From positions 62,001-126,000 of the forward strand of contig NZ_JAGEMO020000004.1 in NCBI RefSeq assembly GCF_017921975.2: a stretch of DNA of 64,000 nt. The letters are read 5' to 3'. The notes under the pieces are model-generated. The model was given only the letters and a program-made list of their open reading frames with translations, did no database searches and had not been told where the DNA came from. This document shows, one piece after another, positions 24,724 through 33,758 of the stretch. Position 1 is the stretch's first letter; each line of letters begins with the position of its first letter. Made by a program: the position numbers and the translations under genes. The DNA comes from Hymenobacter terricola. Its GTDB lineage: Bacteria > Bacteroidota > Bacteroidia > Cytophagales > Hymenobacteraceae.

Positions 24724-26070
24724 CTACGCCTCCTCCTCGCTGAAGCGAATGCCATAATCAGCCGCCAGTTCGTCCAGAATGGGCTCGTACAGGTCGGCCC
24801 CCACCGGAATCAGCACGCCGCGCCGGGACACTTCACCGCGCAGCAGGCGGCGCACGGCCATGCCCAGGGGCAGGCCCACGGTTTTGGCCATGCCGGTGTG
24901 GGTGGCGTCGTCGCCCACCACGGCCAACGACGAGGTGAGGCGGTGCATGGCCCCGCCCAGCTCAAACTCGAAGAGGTGCTGCATCACAATCAGGTCGTGG
25001 TCGTGGGGTTCGAGCTGCCACTTTTCGGCCAGCAGGCGCTCCAGCAGCTGGGCCGGTGTGGCGTGGGCATGGCCCACATGCCGGTCTGAAAACAGGCCCA
25101 GCCAATGCAGGCGGCCCATTTCTTCGCCGGCCGGGTTCAGGCCGAGGTAGGTGGCCACGCGCTGCGCCAGGTCGAGGTGCGGGATGGGGGACACCGGCAA
25201 ATACGCCGCTACCAGCTCGGCCCAGGTCATGGTTTCGGGGTTGTCGAGGTTCACCGAATCATCGGTCAGGCCCAGGCGCACCAGCGCGTGCCAGGCGGCG
25301 CAGTAGCCCGGCCGGCGCAAGGTGCCGCGCAAAATGGTCGGAATGTCATCGAGCCCGTACGGGGCGCGGTAGCTCAGCGAGTCGCGGTTGGCGTAGCCCT
25401 CAAACTCGCCGTATTCGGGCACGGCCAGCGTCTCCGTACGCGCAAACAGCTGCTGATACGGAATGAAGCGCGGCCGGCCATTTTCCAGGAATTTGGCCGT
25501 GCTCTGGCCGGCCAGCACCACGTTGCGCGGGTTCCAGGTGAACTTGTATTTCCAGGGATTGTCGCCCTCCGCGGCCGGGGCCAGCAGCCCACCGCAGTAG
25601 CTTTTGAAAGACGTAATAACCCCGCCCCGCGCCCGGATGTGGGCAATGGCCCGCATGGCCGACATGTGGTCCAGGCCGGGGTCGAGCCCGCATTCCATGA
25701 GCAGCGTCACTCCAGCTTTTACCGCCCCGGCGTGCAGCTCCTGAATCTCGGGGCTCACGTAGCTGGCCGTGGCCAGGTGGCGGCCGTGGCGCACGCAGGC
25801 CCGCGCCACCACGGCGTGCAGCGCGGCGGGCAGCATGGAAATCACCGCGTCGGCCTGGGCCACCAACTCGTCCAGGCGGGCTTCATTATCCGTCGAAAAC
25901 GGCACGGCGTGGGCGTATTCGGTGTGCGCGGCCAGCACCGGCACCAAGTGGGCCGGGTTCACGTCGGCCACGGTCAGAAACCAGTTTTCGGTGGGCGCGT
26001 GGCGCAATAAATACTGGATGAGGGACGAGGCCGAGCGGCCGGCACCAAGGAGAAGAAGGCGGGAGGTCAT
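24724..26070 (-). CDS. Saccharopine dehydrogenase family oxidoreductase
   Basis: A 448-residue NAD(P)-dependent enzyme. The ATG at 26070 (MTSRLLLLGAGRSASS) opens directly into the Rossmann GxGxxxxS motif, so upstream codons were discarded. The C-terminal catalytic domain is present (MECGLDPGLDHMSAMRAI, SYCGGLLAPAAEGDNPWKYK, TWNPRNVVLAGQ). It resembles the glutamate-forming saccharopine reductase/LYS9 branch, which handles lysine-aminoadipate interconversion. The exact reaction in this organism is an inference. A 21-bp tandem repeat array abuts its 3' end. Confidence 0.85.
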   Translation of the reverse strand: MTSRLLLLGAGRSASSLIQYLLRHAPTENWFLTVADVNPAHLVPVLAAHTEYAHAVPFSTDNEARLDELVAQADAVISMLPAALHAVVARACVRHGRHLATASYVSPEIQELHAGAVKAGVTLLMECGLDPGLDHMSAMRAIAHIRARGGVITSFKSYCGGLLAPAAEGDNPWKYKFTWNPRNVVLAGQSTAKFLENGRPRFIPYQQLFARTETLAVPEYGEFEGYANRDSLSYRAPYGLDDIPTILRGTLRRPGYCAAWHALVRLGLTDDSVNLDNPETMTWAELVAAYLPVSPIPHLDLAQRVATYLGLNPAGEEMGRLHWLGLFSDRHVGHAHATPAQLLERLLAEKWQLEPHDHDLIVMQHLFEFELGGAMHRLTSSLAVVGDDATHTGMAKTVGLPLGMAVRRLLRGEVSRRGVLIPVGADLYEPILDELAADYGIRFSEEEA

Positions 26071-26086
26071 GCGGCAAAAGTAGAAC

Positions 26087-26167
26087 GCCTGCGGCTTAAT
26101 GAGGAATAAAGAATGGAGCAAGAGGTTTCTAACTTCCTCATTATTCATTCCTCATTACGCCGCAGGC
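26087..26167. repeat. 21-bp inverted repeat between divergent genes
   Basis: The arms 26087-26107 (gcctgcggcttaatgaggaat) and 26147-26167 are reverse complements with one mismatch. This is the short gap between the saccharopine dehydrogenase-like gene and cdd, so the element lies in or next to both promoters. The aatgaggaat core recurs at 33759-33839. Confidence 0.75.
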
Positions 26168-26200
26168 GCCTTACCTTCGCCGCCCCCTAATTCCATTTAC

Positions 26201-26719
26201 ATGGCTAGCATTTCCCGCCAGCAGCTCATTGCCTACGAAGAGCTGGACTCTACTGCCGACCTCAGCGCTGACGAACAGACCATCTGGCAGGCTGCCCGCG
26301 ATGCCACCGCCCATTCCTACGCGCCGTATTCCGGTTTCTGCGTGGGGGCCGCCCTGCTTCTGGCCGACGGCACCGTGTTCCGGGGCACCAATCAGGAAAA
26401 TGCGGCCTATCCTTCTGGTCTTTGCGCCGAGCGCACCGCGTTGTTCGGGCTCGCCGCCAATCAGCCCAACCACGCGCCCATCGTGGCCATGGCCGTGGCC
26501 GCCCGGCCGGCCGGCGGCGACTTTGGCCCGGCCCTCCCCTGCGGCGCCTGCCGCCAGGTGATGCTGGAGTACGAAACCCGCCAGGGCCAGCCCATCCCGC
26601 TGCTGCTGCCCAGCCGCGCCGGCACCATCCTGCGCTTCAGCACCCTGGCGGCGCTCATGCCGTTCAACTTTTCTGCCGACGACCTGCCCCCCGCGTCGCC
26701 TGCCGCAACCCAACCATGA
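26201..26719 (+). CDS. cdd: Cytidine deaminase
   Basis: A 172-residue zinc enzyme that deaminates cytidine and deoxycytidine for pyrimidine salvage. Zinc and catalytic motifs are visible: GTNQENAAYPSGLCAERTAL (Cys and the proton-shuttle Glu) and PCGACRQVMLE (two Cys). SYAPYSGFCVGAALL is the family's N-terminal substrate segment. The ATG at 26201 gives the normal homotetrameric-type length plus a short N-terminal extension. Its stop overlaps the next start as ATGA. Confidence 0.93.
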   Translation: MASISRQQLIAYEELDSTADLSADEQTIWQAARDATAHSYAPYSGFCVGAALLLADGTVFRGTNQENAAYPSGLCAERTALFGLAANQPNHAPIVAMAVAARPAGGDFGPALPCGACRQVMLEYETRQGQPIPLLLPSRAGTILRFSTLAALMPFNFSADDLPPASPAATQP

Positions 26720-27369
26720 CCGAACACCACCTTGCCGTCACTCGCTCGGCTCGCTACTACCAGTTGGGCGAATTATCTGCCGAAACCCAGCGGATATGGT
26801 TTGTGTGCCACGGCTACGGGCAGTTGGCCGCCTACTTTTCCCGTCATTTTGCTTTCCTTGCCGAAGCCGACCCGTACACCGTCGTCGTCGCGCCCGAAGG
26901 CCTCTCCCGCTTTTACCTCAACGGCAACGGTGGGCGCGTGGGCGCCAGCTGGATGACCCGCGACGACCGTCTGCCCGAAATCGACGACCACGTCAACTTC
27001 CTCAATCAGCTGTCCCAAAAAGTGCTGGACGAATGCCTCCCCAGCGTTCAGGTCACCGTATTGGGCTTTTCGCAAGGCACGGCTACGGCCAGCCGCTGGC
27101 TGGCGCAGGCCCATTTTCGGCCCGCCCACCTCATCCTCTGGGCCGGCGGGTTTCCCGAAGATATTGAACCCGCCACCACCCAAAACCTCCTGCAAAACCT
27201 GCCCCTGACCGTCGTCATCGGCTCCGATGATGAGTACATCCCGGTTGCGCAGGCCGAGCAACAACACCGGCATCTGCAACAACTCGGGGCCGCTGCCCGC
27301 TTCATCACCTTCCCCGGCAAGCACGAGCTAAACCGCGCCGTGCTGGCAGAGCTGGCAACTTCGGCGTAG
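26716..27369 (+). CDS. Alpha/beta hydrolase (carboxylesterase/phospholipase type)
   Basis: A 217-residue cytoplasmic alpha/beta-hydrolase. The nucleophile elbow is LGFSQGTATASRWL (GxSxG). The acid is in GSDDEYIP and the His in GKHELN near the C-terminus, and FVCHGYGQLAAYFSRHF forms the oxyanion-side segment. It resembles predicted esterases of the phospholipase/carboxylesterase group. The start overlaps the cdd stop (ATGA), so the two are translationally coupled. The natural substrate is unknown. Confidence 0.85.
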   Translation: MTEHHLAVTRSARYYQLGELSAETQRIWFVCHGYGQLAAYFSRHFAFLAEADPYTVVVAPEGLSRFYLNGNGGRVGASWMTRDDRLPEIDDHVNFLNQLSQKVLDECLPSVQVTVLGFSQGTATASRWLAQAHFRPAHLILWAGGFPEDIEPATTQNLLQNLPLTVVIGSDDEYIPVAQAEQQHRHLQQLGAAARFITFPGKHELNRAVLAELATSA

Positions 27370-27396
27370 CCAATCCCGCTAGCTCTGGCTGCAGCC

Positions 27397-28143
27397 CTAT
27401 TTTCGCGCAATCGTCGTAGCCGCGCCTTGCGCGCCCGCCAATACCAGCACTTCGGCAATGGTGACGTGCGGCGGCCGGGTCACCATAAACACGATGACAT
27501 CGGCGATGTCCTCGGCTTTCAGGGGCTCGAAGCCTTCGTATACTTTAGCCGCCCGCGCCTCGTCGCCCTTGAAGCGCACCTGCGAAAACTCGGTTTCTAC
27601 CGCGCCGGGGTTCACCTCGGCCACCCGCACGCCGGTGGGCAACAAGTCCAGCCGCATGGTTTTGGTGAGCATGTTCACGGCCGCCTTGGTGGCGCAATAC
27701 ACGTTGCCGTTGGCGTAGGCCTCCTGCCCGGCTATCGAGCCAATATTCAGGATAAAGCCGCTTTTCCGCGCCGTCATGCCGGGCAGCAGCGCGTGGGTCA
27801 CGTTCAGCAGGCCGCGCACGTTGGCGTCCAGCATCTGGTCCCAGTCGGCGGGGTCGCCGCTTTGGATGGGCGCCAGGCCATGCGCGCCCCCGGCGTTGTT
27901 CACCAGCACATCGGGCGCTTGCAGCTCGGCCGACAGCGTGGCCACGGCCGCGACTACCGACGCCCGGTCGCGCACGTCAAACGTGAGCACATGCACCGGC
28001 ACTGGCGCCAGCTGGGCCGCCAGTTCATCCAGCCGCTCGCGCCGCCGCCCGGTCACCACCAGCTGAAAGCCCGCCCCCGCCAGGGCCACCGCCGTGGCCC
28101 GGCCAATGCCCGACGATGCGCCGGTAACAAAAGCTACTTTCAT
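27397..28143 (-). CDS. Short-chain dehydrogenase/reductase (YdfG-like)
   Basis: A 248-residue NADP-dependent SDR. The cofactor motif is TGASSGIG at 8-15, with NNAG mid-protein, the catalytic Ser in NIGSIAGQEAY and YCATK for the Tyr/Lys pair. VTGRRRERLDEL after beta-2 indicates NADP preference. It is closest in pattern to YdfG/3-hydroxy acid dehydrogenases that act on serine and related hydroxy acids. It stands alone on the minus strand and is convergent with the esterase gene. Confidence 0.9.
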   Translation of the reverse strand: MKVAFVTGASSGIGRATAVALAGAGFQLVVTGRRRERLDELAAQLAPVPVHVLTFDVRDRASVVAAVATLSAELQAPDVLVNNAGGAHGLAPIQSGDPADWDQMLDANVRGLLNVTHALLPGMTARKSGFILNIGSIAGQEAYANGNVYCATKAAVNMLTKTMRLDLLPTGVRVAEVNPGAVETEFSQVRFKGDEARAAKVYEGFEPLKAEDIADVIVFMVTRPPHVTIAEVLVLAGAQGAATTIARK

Positions 28144-28238
28144 AATTGGTTATGGATTGCTGCTTCGGTTGCTTCTGGTTGGCTACTCACTGTCAGCTTT
28201 TATCCAACGACAAGCCACTACCAACGAGTAGCAAAGCC

Positions 28239-29042
28239 TTAGTTCTGAATGTTGATATAGAGCGTCACCGCGTTGGTGCTCATGCTCTGCAAGCTCCGGC
28301 TGAACAGGTCATTGTGGTACACAAGCAGGTTTTTCAGGCCGTGCGAAAACCGCAGCTCCGGTGCCAGCTTGAACAGGGGATAGAATAATTCCAGCCCCAC
28401 GCCGTACTCCAGCGTCAGGTCGCTGTCCAGGGCCCGCAGCTGGTTGTGCAGCGGGTCGCTACGGCGGTTGCTGGCCGTCAGAATGGGGTTGAGGCCGGCA
28501 ATCATGTACATCCGGGAGTTGCGCCGCCGGTCCGACTGGTACTTCAGCAGCAGCGGAAACTGAATCACCGTCGACGTCACCTCCTGCGTCACCACCGAAT
28601 CCGGGGATGAATACCCGTGAGGGGTAAATTCTACCTTTCGGGTGAGGAAGTTCACCCCCGGCGCGAACCGCAGAATAAAGGGCGACTCCGGCCCGCCCAG
28701 CCGCGCATCGCCAATAAAGCCCACGCCCAGGCTCGGGCTGATAATTGAGTTGGCCGTGACCGTGCGGTTGGCGATGTAAGTGGCCGACTGCTCGATAATA
28801 AACCGCGACGCCGAGAAGCTCACGTACATACCGGGGTGAAACCATCGGTCGTCATAAGCCGGCAGGTTGTTCACCGTAATGGACTTTAGGCTGCCGTTCT
28901 TGCCCCGATTGGCTTTCGAGCTGGCTTTGCGTTGCGCCAGTGCCGCCGTGGGCACCAGCAGCACAAGCAGGCCCAGCAGTGCGAGGCGGTTTAGTTGTGC
29001 GCCGTGTAAATGGAGCTTATGCCGAAGGTGAGTGGTTGCCAT
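28239..29042 (-). CDS. porT: T9SS component PorT (outer-membrane beta-barrel)
   Basis: A 267-residue envelope protein required for type IX secretion in relatives such as Porphyromonas. The signal peptide has a long basic n-region (MATTHLRHKLHLHG) and cleaves after ALA in VPTAALAQ. The rest is an eight-strand-like barrel (YDDRWFHPGMYVSFSASRF, FIGDARLGGPESPFILRF, LEYGVGLELFYPLFKLAP). Its start overlaps ubiE by 52 bases. The ubiE-porT order is one I recall from many Bacteroidota, which supports the call. Confidence 0.82.
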   Translation of the reverse strand: MATTHLRHKLHLHGAQLNRLALLGLLVLLVPTAALAQRKASSKANRGKNGSLKSITVNNLPAYDDRWFHPGMYVSFSASRFIIEQSATYIANRTVTANSIISPSLGVGFIGDARLGGPESPFILRFAPGVNFLTRKVEFTPHGYSSPDSVVTQEVTSTVIQFPLLLKYQSDRRRNSRMYMIAGLNPILTASNRRSDPLHNQLRALDSDLTLEYGVGLELFYPLFKLAPELRFSHGLKNLLVYHNDLFSRSLQSMSTNAVTLYINIQN

Positions 29043-29719
29043 GCAGGTTCTTTAAAGCCGACTTTAGCCAGAATGGCCAGAAAGTCGGGGCCGTCGGGAA
29101 ATGCCTGCACCGAAGCAGGCAGGTAAGTATAGGCTGACTGGTCTTTGGAAATCAATTTGCCAAAAACCGGCAGCACCCGACGGAAGTAAAAATTATAAGC
29201 TTGCTTGAGCGGAAAAGCGGTCGGCTTGCTGAATTCGAGGATAACGAGTTTACCACCAGGCCGAAGCACCCGCCGCATTTCGGCCAGTCCGGCTTCCAGA
29301 TGCGCAAAGTTGCGCACCCCGAAAGAGGCCGTCACCGCGTCGAATTCACCATCTCCGAAGGGCAGGTTTTCCGAGTCGCCCAGTTCAAGTTGAATGCGGT
29401 GCCCCAGGCCTTTGGCGGCCAGCTTGCGCCGGCCCACCTCCAGCATGCCTTCCGAAATATCCACGCCGGTCACTTGCGCGTCGGGCGCGGCGGTGCGCAG
29501 GGTTTCAATGGCAAAATCGGCCGTGCCGGTGGCAATGTCCAGGATGCGCGCCGGGCGCAAGGTTTTCAACTCATCCACCGCTTTGCGCCGCCAGTAAATG
29601 TCGGTGCCCGCGCTGAGGAAGTGGTTGAGGAAATCGTACTTGCCCGCGATGGAGTTAAACATCTGGGCAACCTGCGATTTCTTATCGGCGGAGTTGTCTT
29701 TGTAAGGTAATACGGCCAT
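28991..29719 (-). CDS. ubiE: Demethylmenaquinone methyltransferase UbiE/MenG
   Basis: A 242-residue SAM-dependent methyltransferase catalysing the last step of menaquinone synthesis. The start at 29719 (MAVLPYKDNSADKKSQ) is used. Signature segments are AQMFNSIAGKYDFLNHFLSAG, DIATGTADFAIETL (SAM loop), GVDISEGML and the FGVRNFAHLEAGLAEMRRVL region. Menaquinone rather than ubiquinone is expected in this phylum. It overlaps the downstream porT gene. Confidence 0.94.
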   Translation of the reverse strand: MAVLPYKDNSADKKSQVAQMFNSIAGKYDFLNHFLSAGTDIYWRRKAVDELKTLRPARILDIATGTADFAIETLRTAAPDAQVTGVDISEGMLEVGRRKLAAKGLGHRIQLELGDSENLPFGDGEFDAVTASFGVRNFAHLEAGLAEMRRVLRPGGKLVILEFSKPTAFPLKQAYNFYFRRVLPVFGKLISKDQSAYTYLPASVQAFPDGPDFLAILAKVGFKEPAWQPLTFGISSIYTAHN

Positions 29720-29841
29720 GAGCGGGCGCAAAGAACGGGAATGAAGCGGGAAAATTGTCTCCCCCCAACGCCAAAACGGGCAGGTTTGTTAGCCCAGGCG
29801 GCCACAAAAGAATTGCCGCGGGCTGGCAAAGGCCTAAAAAA

Positions 29842-29872
29842 GAGCGGGCCGGGCAATCTGCCCGGCCCGCTC
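29842..29872 (-). terminator. Hairpin terminator after the PorE-like gene
   Basis: A perfect 13-base stem gagcgggccgggc / gcccggcccgctc with an aatct loop. On the minus strand it is followed by a T-run (complement of ctaaaaaa). Confidence 0.85.
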
Positions 29873-29897
29873 CCCTACCTAGTGGCCTGAACGATAC

Positions 29898-32138
29898 TTA
29901 GTTCTTGGCCTTGATTTTGGTTTTTTCGCCGCTGGCGTCCTTTGCTTTGCCTTCCAACTCACCGTTTTTGGTGGTCGTCTTCGTATCGCCGCTGGGGCCT
30001 TTGGTTTTCACCTTCACTTTGTCCGAATCCTCGTCTACCTTGGTTTTCACCTTTGAGCCGTCGGCCGTTTTCACCTTGCTTTTGCCGGGGCTCAGCGGGG
30101 TAGCAGTGGTCGTAGTGGTTGAGGTTTCCGACGTAGTCGGGGCAGCAGTAGTTGGGGCCGTCATAGCAGGCATCGCTTCGCCTTCTTTCAGCACCACCTT
30201 GAACTCGTCGCGGCGGTTAAGCTGCATGTTCTCGGGCGAATCGTTCGGCGCGGCCGGACGGCGCTCGCCGTAGCTCACCGTAGTCATACGGGTTTCGGTA
30301 ACGCCTTGCTTCTTGAGGTATTTGAAGGCGGCCTCAGCACGGTTCTGGCCAAGTACCATGTTGTACTCGTCTGTGTTGCGCGAGTCGCAATGGCCTTCAA
30401 TTGAGATGTTGACGCCCACGTTGGCCATCAAAATCTGGCTGATTTCATTCAGACGCGTAATCGACTCCGGACGCAGCTTGTACTTATCGGTATCAAAATA
30501 GATGTTCTTCGAAGCGAACATGTTATTCTGAGTCGTGTCAACGTAATCGATGTAGAAGTTCTTGACAATCGTGGTCGAGTCGTTCGTCGACACCGGAACG
30601 GGAAATTCCTGCGTTTCGATGTTCTTACCGTCTTTGCTCACGGCCACCTGGTAAGTCCGGCCCGAAAGCACTGCTACCTGGTAAGCACCGTCAGGCTTGG
30701 TCACATCACGGAAACTCAGTGCCGATTTATCAGCCGTTGAGCCGCTGAATACCAGCTCTACGCCCGGAATCACGGTCGTGCTGTCACGCTTCGAGAACAC
30801 CTTACCAACGATGTTGGCGTTCTTGATGTAGTTGATGGTGTAGATGTCCTTTTCGCCGTAGCCGCCGATGCGATAGCTGCTCAGGTAGGCATACGAGCCG
30901 TCTGGGCTCAGGCGGTAGTAGGAGTCATCGTCCGGCGTGTTGACGGGGTAACCCATGTTCTGGGCAGCGCCCCACTTGCGGCCGGCTTCGTCGTATTCCG
31001 ACTTGAAAATGTCGTAGCCGCCCATCGTGTTGTGGCCGCGCGACGAGAAATAGAGCGTTTTGCCGTCTTTGCTCAGGTACGGGCTATCGTCGTCGTACTT
31101 GGTGTTAATGTTGGCACCGAGCGACTTGGCCGGGCCCCAGTCAGAGCCAGTTGAGGTACGGGTCGATACGTACAAATCCAACGTACCGTCTTCCGAATAC
31201 TTACCGGTCGAGAAGTAAATGGTCAGGCCATCGGGCGTGATGAACGCATCCGACTCAAACGCCTTCGAGTTGATGTTGCCATCCAACGGTTTCGGGGCCG
31301 ACCAGTCGCCGCCCGTTTTATCGGTTACGAAAATGTCACCGTTGTTGTCGTTGCGGTACATCAACAGCTTCGTGTCGTTATCGAACAGTTGAATAGAGGC
31401 GTCGTGGCCTTTGCCATTCAGCACGCCGCTCAACGAGCGCGGCTTCTGCCAGTTCTCGTCGTCAAGACGCGAAGCTTCGAAAATGTCTTCGTAATACTCG
31501 CCATCGGCGGCGATGCTTTTGTTTTTCTTGTCGCTTGGCGCGCCGGTGGCGCCGGTCACGTTCTCGCCGCGCGAGGTAAAAATGAGTAGTTTATCATCGG
31601 ACGAAATAACCGGGCTGTGCTCCGAGAATTGCGTGTTGATGGTCGGGCCCAGGTTCTTCACAAAGATGTCCTTGGGCGAGTTGAACTGCACCTTGGCATT
31701 CTTGCTGTGCTGAATGAGCTGAGTCAACTCTTCTTTGCGCTGGTCGTTCTTTTTCAGCGTGGCGTTGTAGGCCTGGAAGTGAGCCACGGCCTCATCAAAG
31801 TTGTAGTTGAGGTGGTCGACCCGGCCGAGCCAGTACTCCACGTCTTTCGAAACTTTGGGCTTGATTTTTTGCGCCTTGTAGATGTAGTCGCTCGCCTTCT
31901 CCTTGTCAAAAGACATGTAGGAAATGCCAGCGTTGAACAGGGCCTTGGCGTTATTCGGGTCTTTAGCCAGCACCTTCTCATAGTACGGAATAGCGGCGCG
32001 GTAATTTTCCTGCTCGAAGAACTTGTTGCCGGTTTTGAGGTCCTTACGCGTGCTTTGCGCCTCGGCCGGGGAGGCGATAGCGGCGGTAAGGGCAACGGCG
32101 CACGACGCTTGCAGTAACCTTCTGGATAAGTTGTCCAT
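29898..32138 (-). CDS. PorE-like OmpA-family protein with TPR and beta-propeller repeats
   Basis: A 746-residue periplasmic/outer-membrane-linked protein. The signal peptide ends at SPAEA (near 27). TPR-like repeats (NKFFEQENYRAAIPYYEKVL) cover about 30-130. WD40/PD40 blades (DSPYLSKDGKTLYFSSRGH, LSPDGSYAYLSS) run to about 440, followed by a carboxypeptidase-regulatory-like domain and an OmpA peptidoglycan-binding domain near 541-650 (IYFDTDKYKLRPES, IEGHCDSRNTDEYN). This domain order is that of PorE, which anchors the T9SS to peptidoglycan. The last 80 residues form an unusual Lys/Thr/Asp repeat tail. Confidence 0.85.
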   Translation of the reverse strand: MDNLSRRLLQASCAVALTAAIASPAEAQSTRKDLKTGNKFFEQENYRAAIPYYEKVLAKDPNNAKALFNAGISYMSFDKEKASDYIYKAQKIKPKVSKDVEYWLGRVDHLNYNFDEAVAHFQAYNATLKKNDQRKEELTQLIQHSKNAKVQFNSPKDIFVKNLGPTINTQFSEHSPVISSDDKLLIFTSRGENVTGATGAPSDKKNKSIAADGEYYEDIFEASRLDDENWQKPRSLSGVLNGKGHDASIQLFDNDTKLLMYRNDNNGDIFVTDKTGGDWSAPKPLDGNINSKAFESDAFITPDGLTIYFSTGKYSEDGTLDLYVSTRTSTGSDWGPAKSLGANINTKYDDDSPYLSKDGKTLYFSSRGHNTMGGYDIFKSEYDEAGRKWGAAQNMGYPVNTPDDDSYYRLSPDGSYAYLSSYRIGGYGEKDIYTINYIKNANIVGKVFSKRDSTTVIPGVELVFSGSTADKSALSFRDVTKPDGAYQVAVLSGRTYQVAVSKDGKNIETQEFPVPVSTNDSTTIVKNFYIDYVDTTQNNMFASKNIYFDTDKYKLRPESITRLNEISQILMANVGVNISIEGHCDSRNTDEYNMVLGQNRAEAAFKYLKKQGVTETRMTTVSYGERRPAAPNDSPENMQLNRRDEFKVVLKEGEAMPAMTAPTTAAPTTSETSTTTTTATPLSPGKSKVKTADGSKVKTKVDEDSDKVKVKTKGPSGDTKTTTKNGELEGKAKDASGEKTKIKAKN

Positions 32139-32574
32139 TGGAGGAGATGTTTGAAAAAAAGAAATTTCTGAAGGGGTTGTAAGAAGAAAAACGCCGCGTA
32201 GTGGCAGAGGCAGCGAAACTATATTTTGGGCTTATACTGAAATTCTACGGTAGGGTTAGGCTTTAATGCCGTTTTGCCCCGAAAGTAACCGTATCAAACA
32301 GGCCGACACCCTATCCAAGGCCTCGTCATGAAAAGGATAATGACGGGCAAAGATAGGTTTTTTGCTTACTAAAAGCGGTTTCTGGCAAGATTTCGGCCAT
32401 TAAACTGCGGGCGTGTGCGGCGGCAGCGGCCCGCTGGATTGGCGGGCATGCCGCGCAAATATAGAGGCACCAACGAAATAGCAATCCATTCACACATTTT
32501 TATTTGTTCGGCTATGGCTTGGTTTCGGGTGTAATTTTGGGGCCTGTACCATTTGGTTATTTGCCTGCTCCTCT
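32139..32574. other. 436-bp divergent intergenic region
   Basis: This is the spacer between the divergent PorE-like and engB genes. It is AT-richer than average and has no supported gene. A candidate engB promoter element is at 32532-32539, and a weaker minus-strand match (TAGTTTCG, 32214-32221) may serve the PorE-like gene. I see no repeat array or RNA gene. Confidence 0.5.
32532..32539 (+). promoter_or_regulatory. Possible -7 element of the engB promoter
   Basis: TAATTTTG matches TANNTTTG and lies 35 bases upstream of the engB ATG. The nearest TTG triplets are not at the ideal distance. Confidence 0.4.
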
Positions 32575-33195
32575 ATGATTATCCGCGATGCCCGTTTTTT
32601 AACCAGTAATTCCCGGGCCGATTTGTGCCCGGCGCCCACCCTGCCCGAATATGCCTTTATTGGCCGCTCCAACGTGGGCAAATCGTCGCTCATTAATATG
32701 CTGACGGGCCGCAATGGCCTGGCCAAAACGTCGGCATCGCCGGGAAAGACGCAATTAATTAATCATTTTGTAATTAACGACAATTGGTATTTGGTCGATT
32801 TGCCGGGCTATGGGTACGCTAAAGTGAGCAAAACCTCACGGGCGGAATGGGCGAAGATGATTAATTACTATCTGCTGCACCGGGCCAATTTGATGTGCGT
32901 GTGCGTGCTCATTGATTCGCGCCACGCGCCGCAGGCCGCCGACCTGGAATTCATGGAAAAGCTGGGCTCCGAGGGCATTCCTTTCGTGATGATATTCACC
33001 AAATCAGACAAGCAATCGACGGCGCAAACCAAAGCGCTGCTGGCCGAGTATCTGCGCAAAATGAGCGAAACCTGGGACGAGCTGCCGCGCTATTTCCAGA
33101 CTTCGGCCGAAACCGGCCTGGGGCGCGATGAAGTGCTGGAATTCATTGCCGACATAAACAAACAATGGGAGCCTGATGCCGCGGCCAATGCGTAG
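32575..33195 (+). CDS. engB: Ribosome biogenesis GTPase EngB/YihA
   Basis: A 206-residue TRAFAC GTPase needed for late large-subunit assembly. G1 is GRSNVGKSSLI (near 30-40), G2/switch is SASPGKTQLINHF, G3 is DLPGYGYAKV, G4 is TKSDK and G5 is TSAETGLG. The start MIIRDARFLTSN matches the family's N-terminus. The gene is less GC-rich at third positions in its first half than its neighbours. It is divergent from the PorE-like gene. Confidence 0.95.
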   Translation: MIIRDARFLTSNSRADLCPAPTLPEYAFIGRSNVGKSSLINMLTGRNGLAKTSASPGKTQLINHFVINDNWYLVDLPGYGYAKVSKTSRAEWAKMINYYLLHRANLMCVCVLIDSRHAPQAADLEFMEKLGSEGIPFVMIFTKSDKQSTAQTKALLAEYLRKMSETWDELPRYFQTSAETGLGRDEVLEFIADINKQWEPDAAANA

Positions 33196-33280
33196 ATTGG
33201 CCCTTAAATTGCCAATTGCGGCCCGCGCCCCAATGGTCGTTTTCCCCTTCTTGTTTCCCCGCCCCTCTTTTAAAATAATC

Positions 33281-33742
33281 ATGACGAAAAATGCTTCCAT
33301 TTCGCGGCTGGCCCTGGGCCTGCTGCTGGCTGCCGCCGCCCCGGCCGTGGCCCAAACCGCCCCCAACACCACGCCCGCGCCCAAAACGCAGGCTGAGCAA
33401 GGAACCGGTATTGCCTCCGCAGGCAAGGTCATTCCGGTGGCCGAATACTACGACGGTGGCCAGACGGCCATGTACGACTTCATTGGCAAGGAGCTGAAAT
33501 ACCCGCTCATGGCCAAGCGCAACCGCATTCAGGGGCAGTGCATTGTGAGTTTCACCCTGAACCCCGACGCCACGCTGTCGGGCATCAAGCTGGTGAAGCA
33601 AGTGGGCGGCGGCACGGGCGAAGAAGCGCTTCGCGTGGTGCGCCTGCTCAAGTTTAAAAAGCCGGAGTATCCGATTCTGACCAGCCTGCCCATTACGTTC
33701 AAGCTGGGCGTGACGGGCTCGAACGCGACGGAAGGACAATAA
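33281..33742 (+). CDS. TonB C-terminal domain protein with signal peptide
   Basis: A 153-residue periplasmic protein. The ATG at 33281 gives a signal peptide (MTKNASISRLALGLLLAAAA, cleaved near AVAQ). A short Thr/Pro spacer precedes a TonB-type C-terminal domain: IGKELKYPLMAKRNRIQGQC, FTLNPDATLSGIKLVKQ, ALRVVRLLKFKKPEY, PITFKLGV. It lacks the N-terminal membrane anchor of true TonB, so it is a secreted TonB_C-domain protein of unknown partner. Confidence 0.82.
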   Translation: MTKNASISRLALGLLLAAAAPAVAQTAPNTTPAPKTQAEQGTGIASAGKVIPVAEYYDGGQTAMYDFIGKELKYPLMAKRNRIQGQCIVSFTLNPDATLSGIKLVKQVGGGTGEEALRVVRLLKFKKPEYPILTSLPITFKLGVTGSNATEGQ

Positions 33743-33758
33743 TCCGTAGTTTTGCACT

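Noticed and set aside
24610..25089. Plus-strand frame with RFGSFEA repeats
   Set aside because: Translation of the 21-bp tandem repeat continuing antisense into the saccharopine dehydrogenase-like gene.
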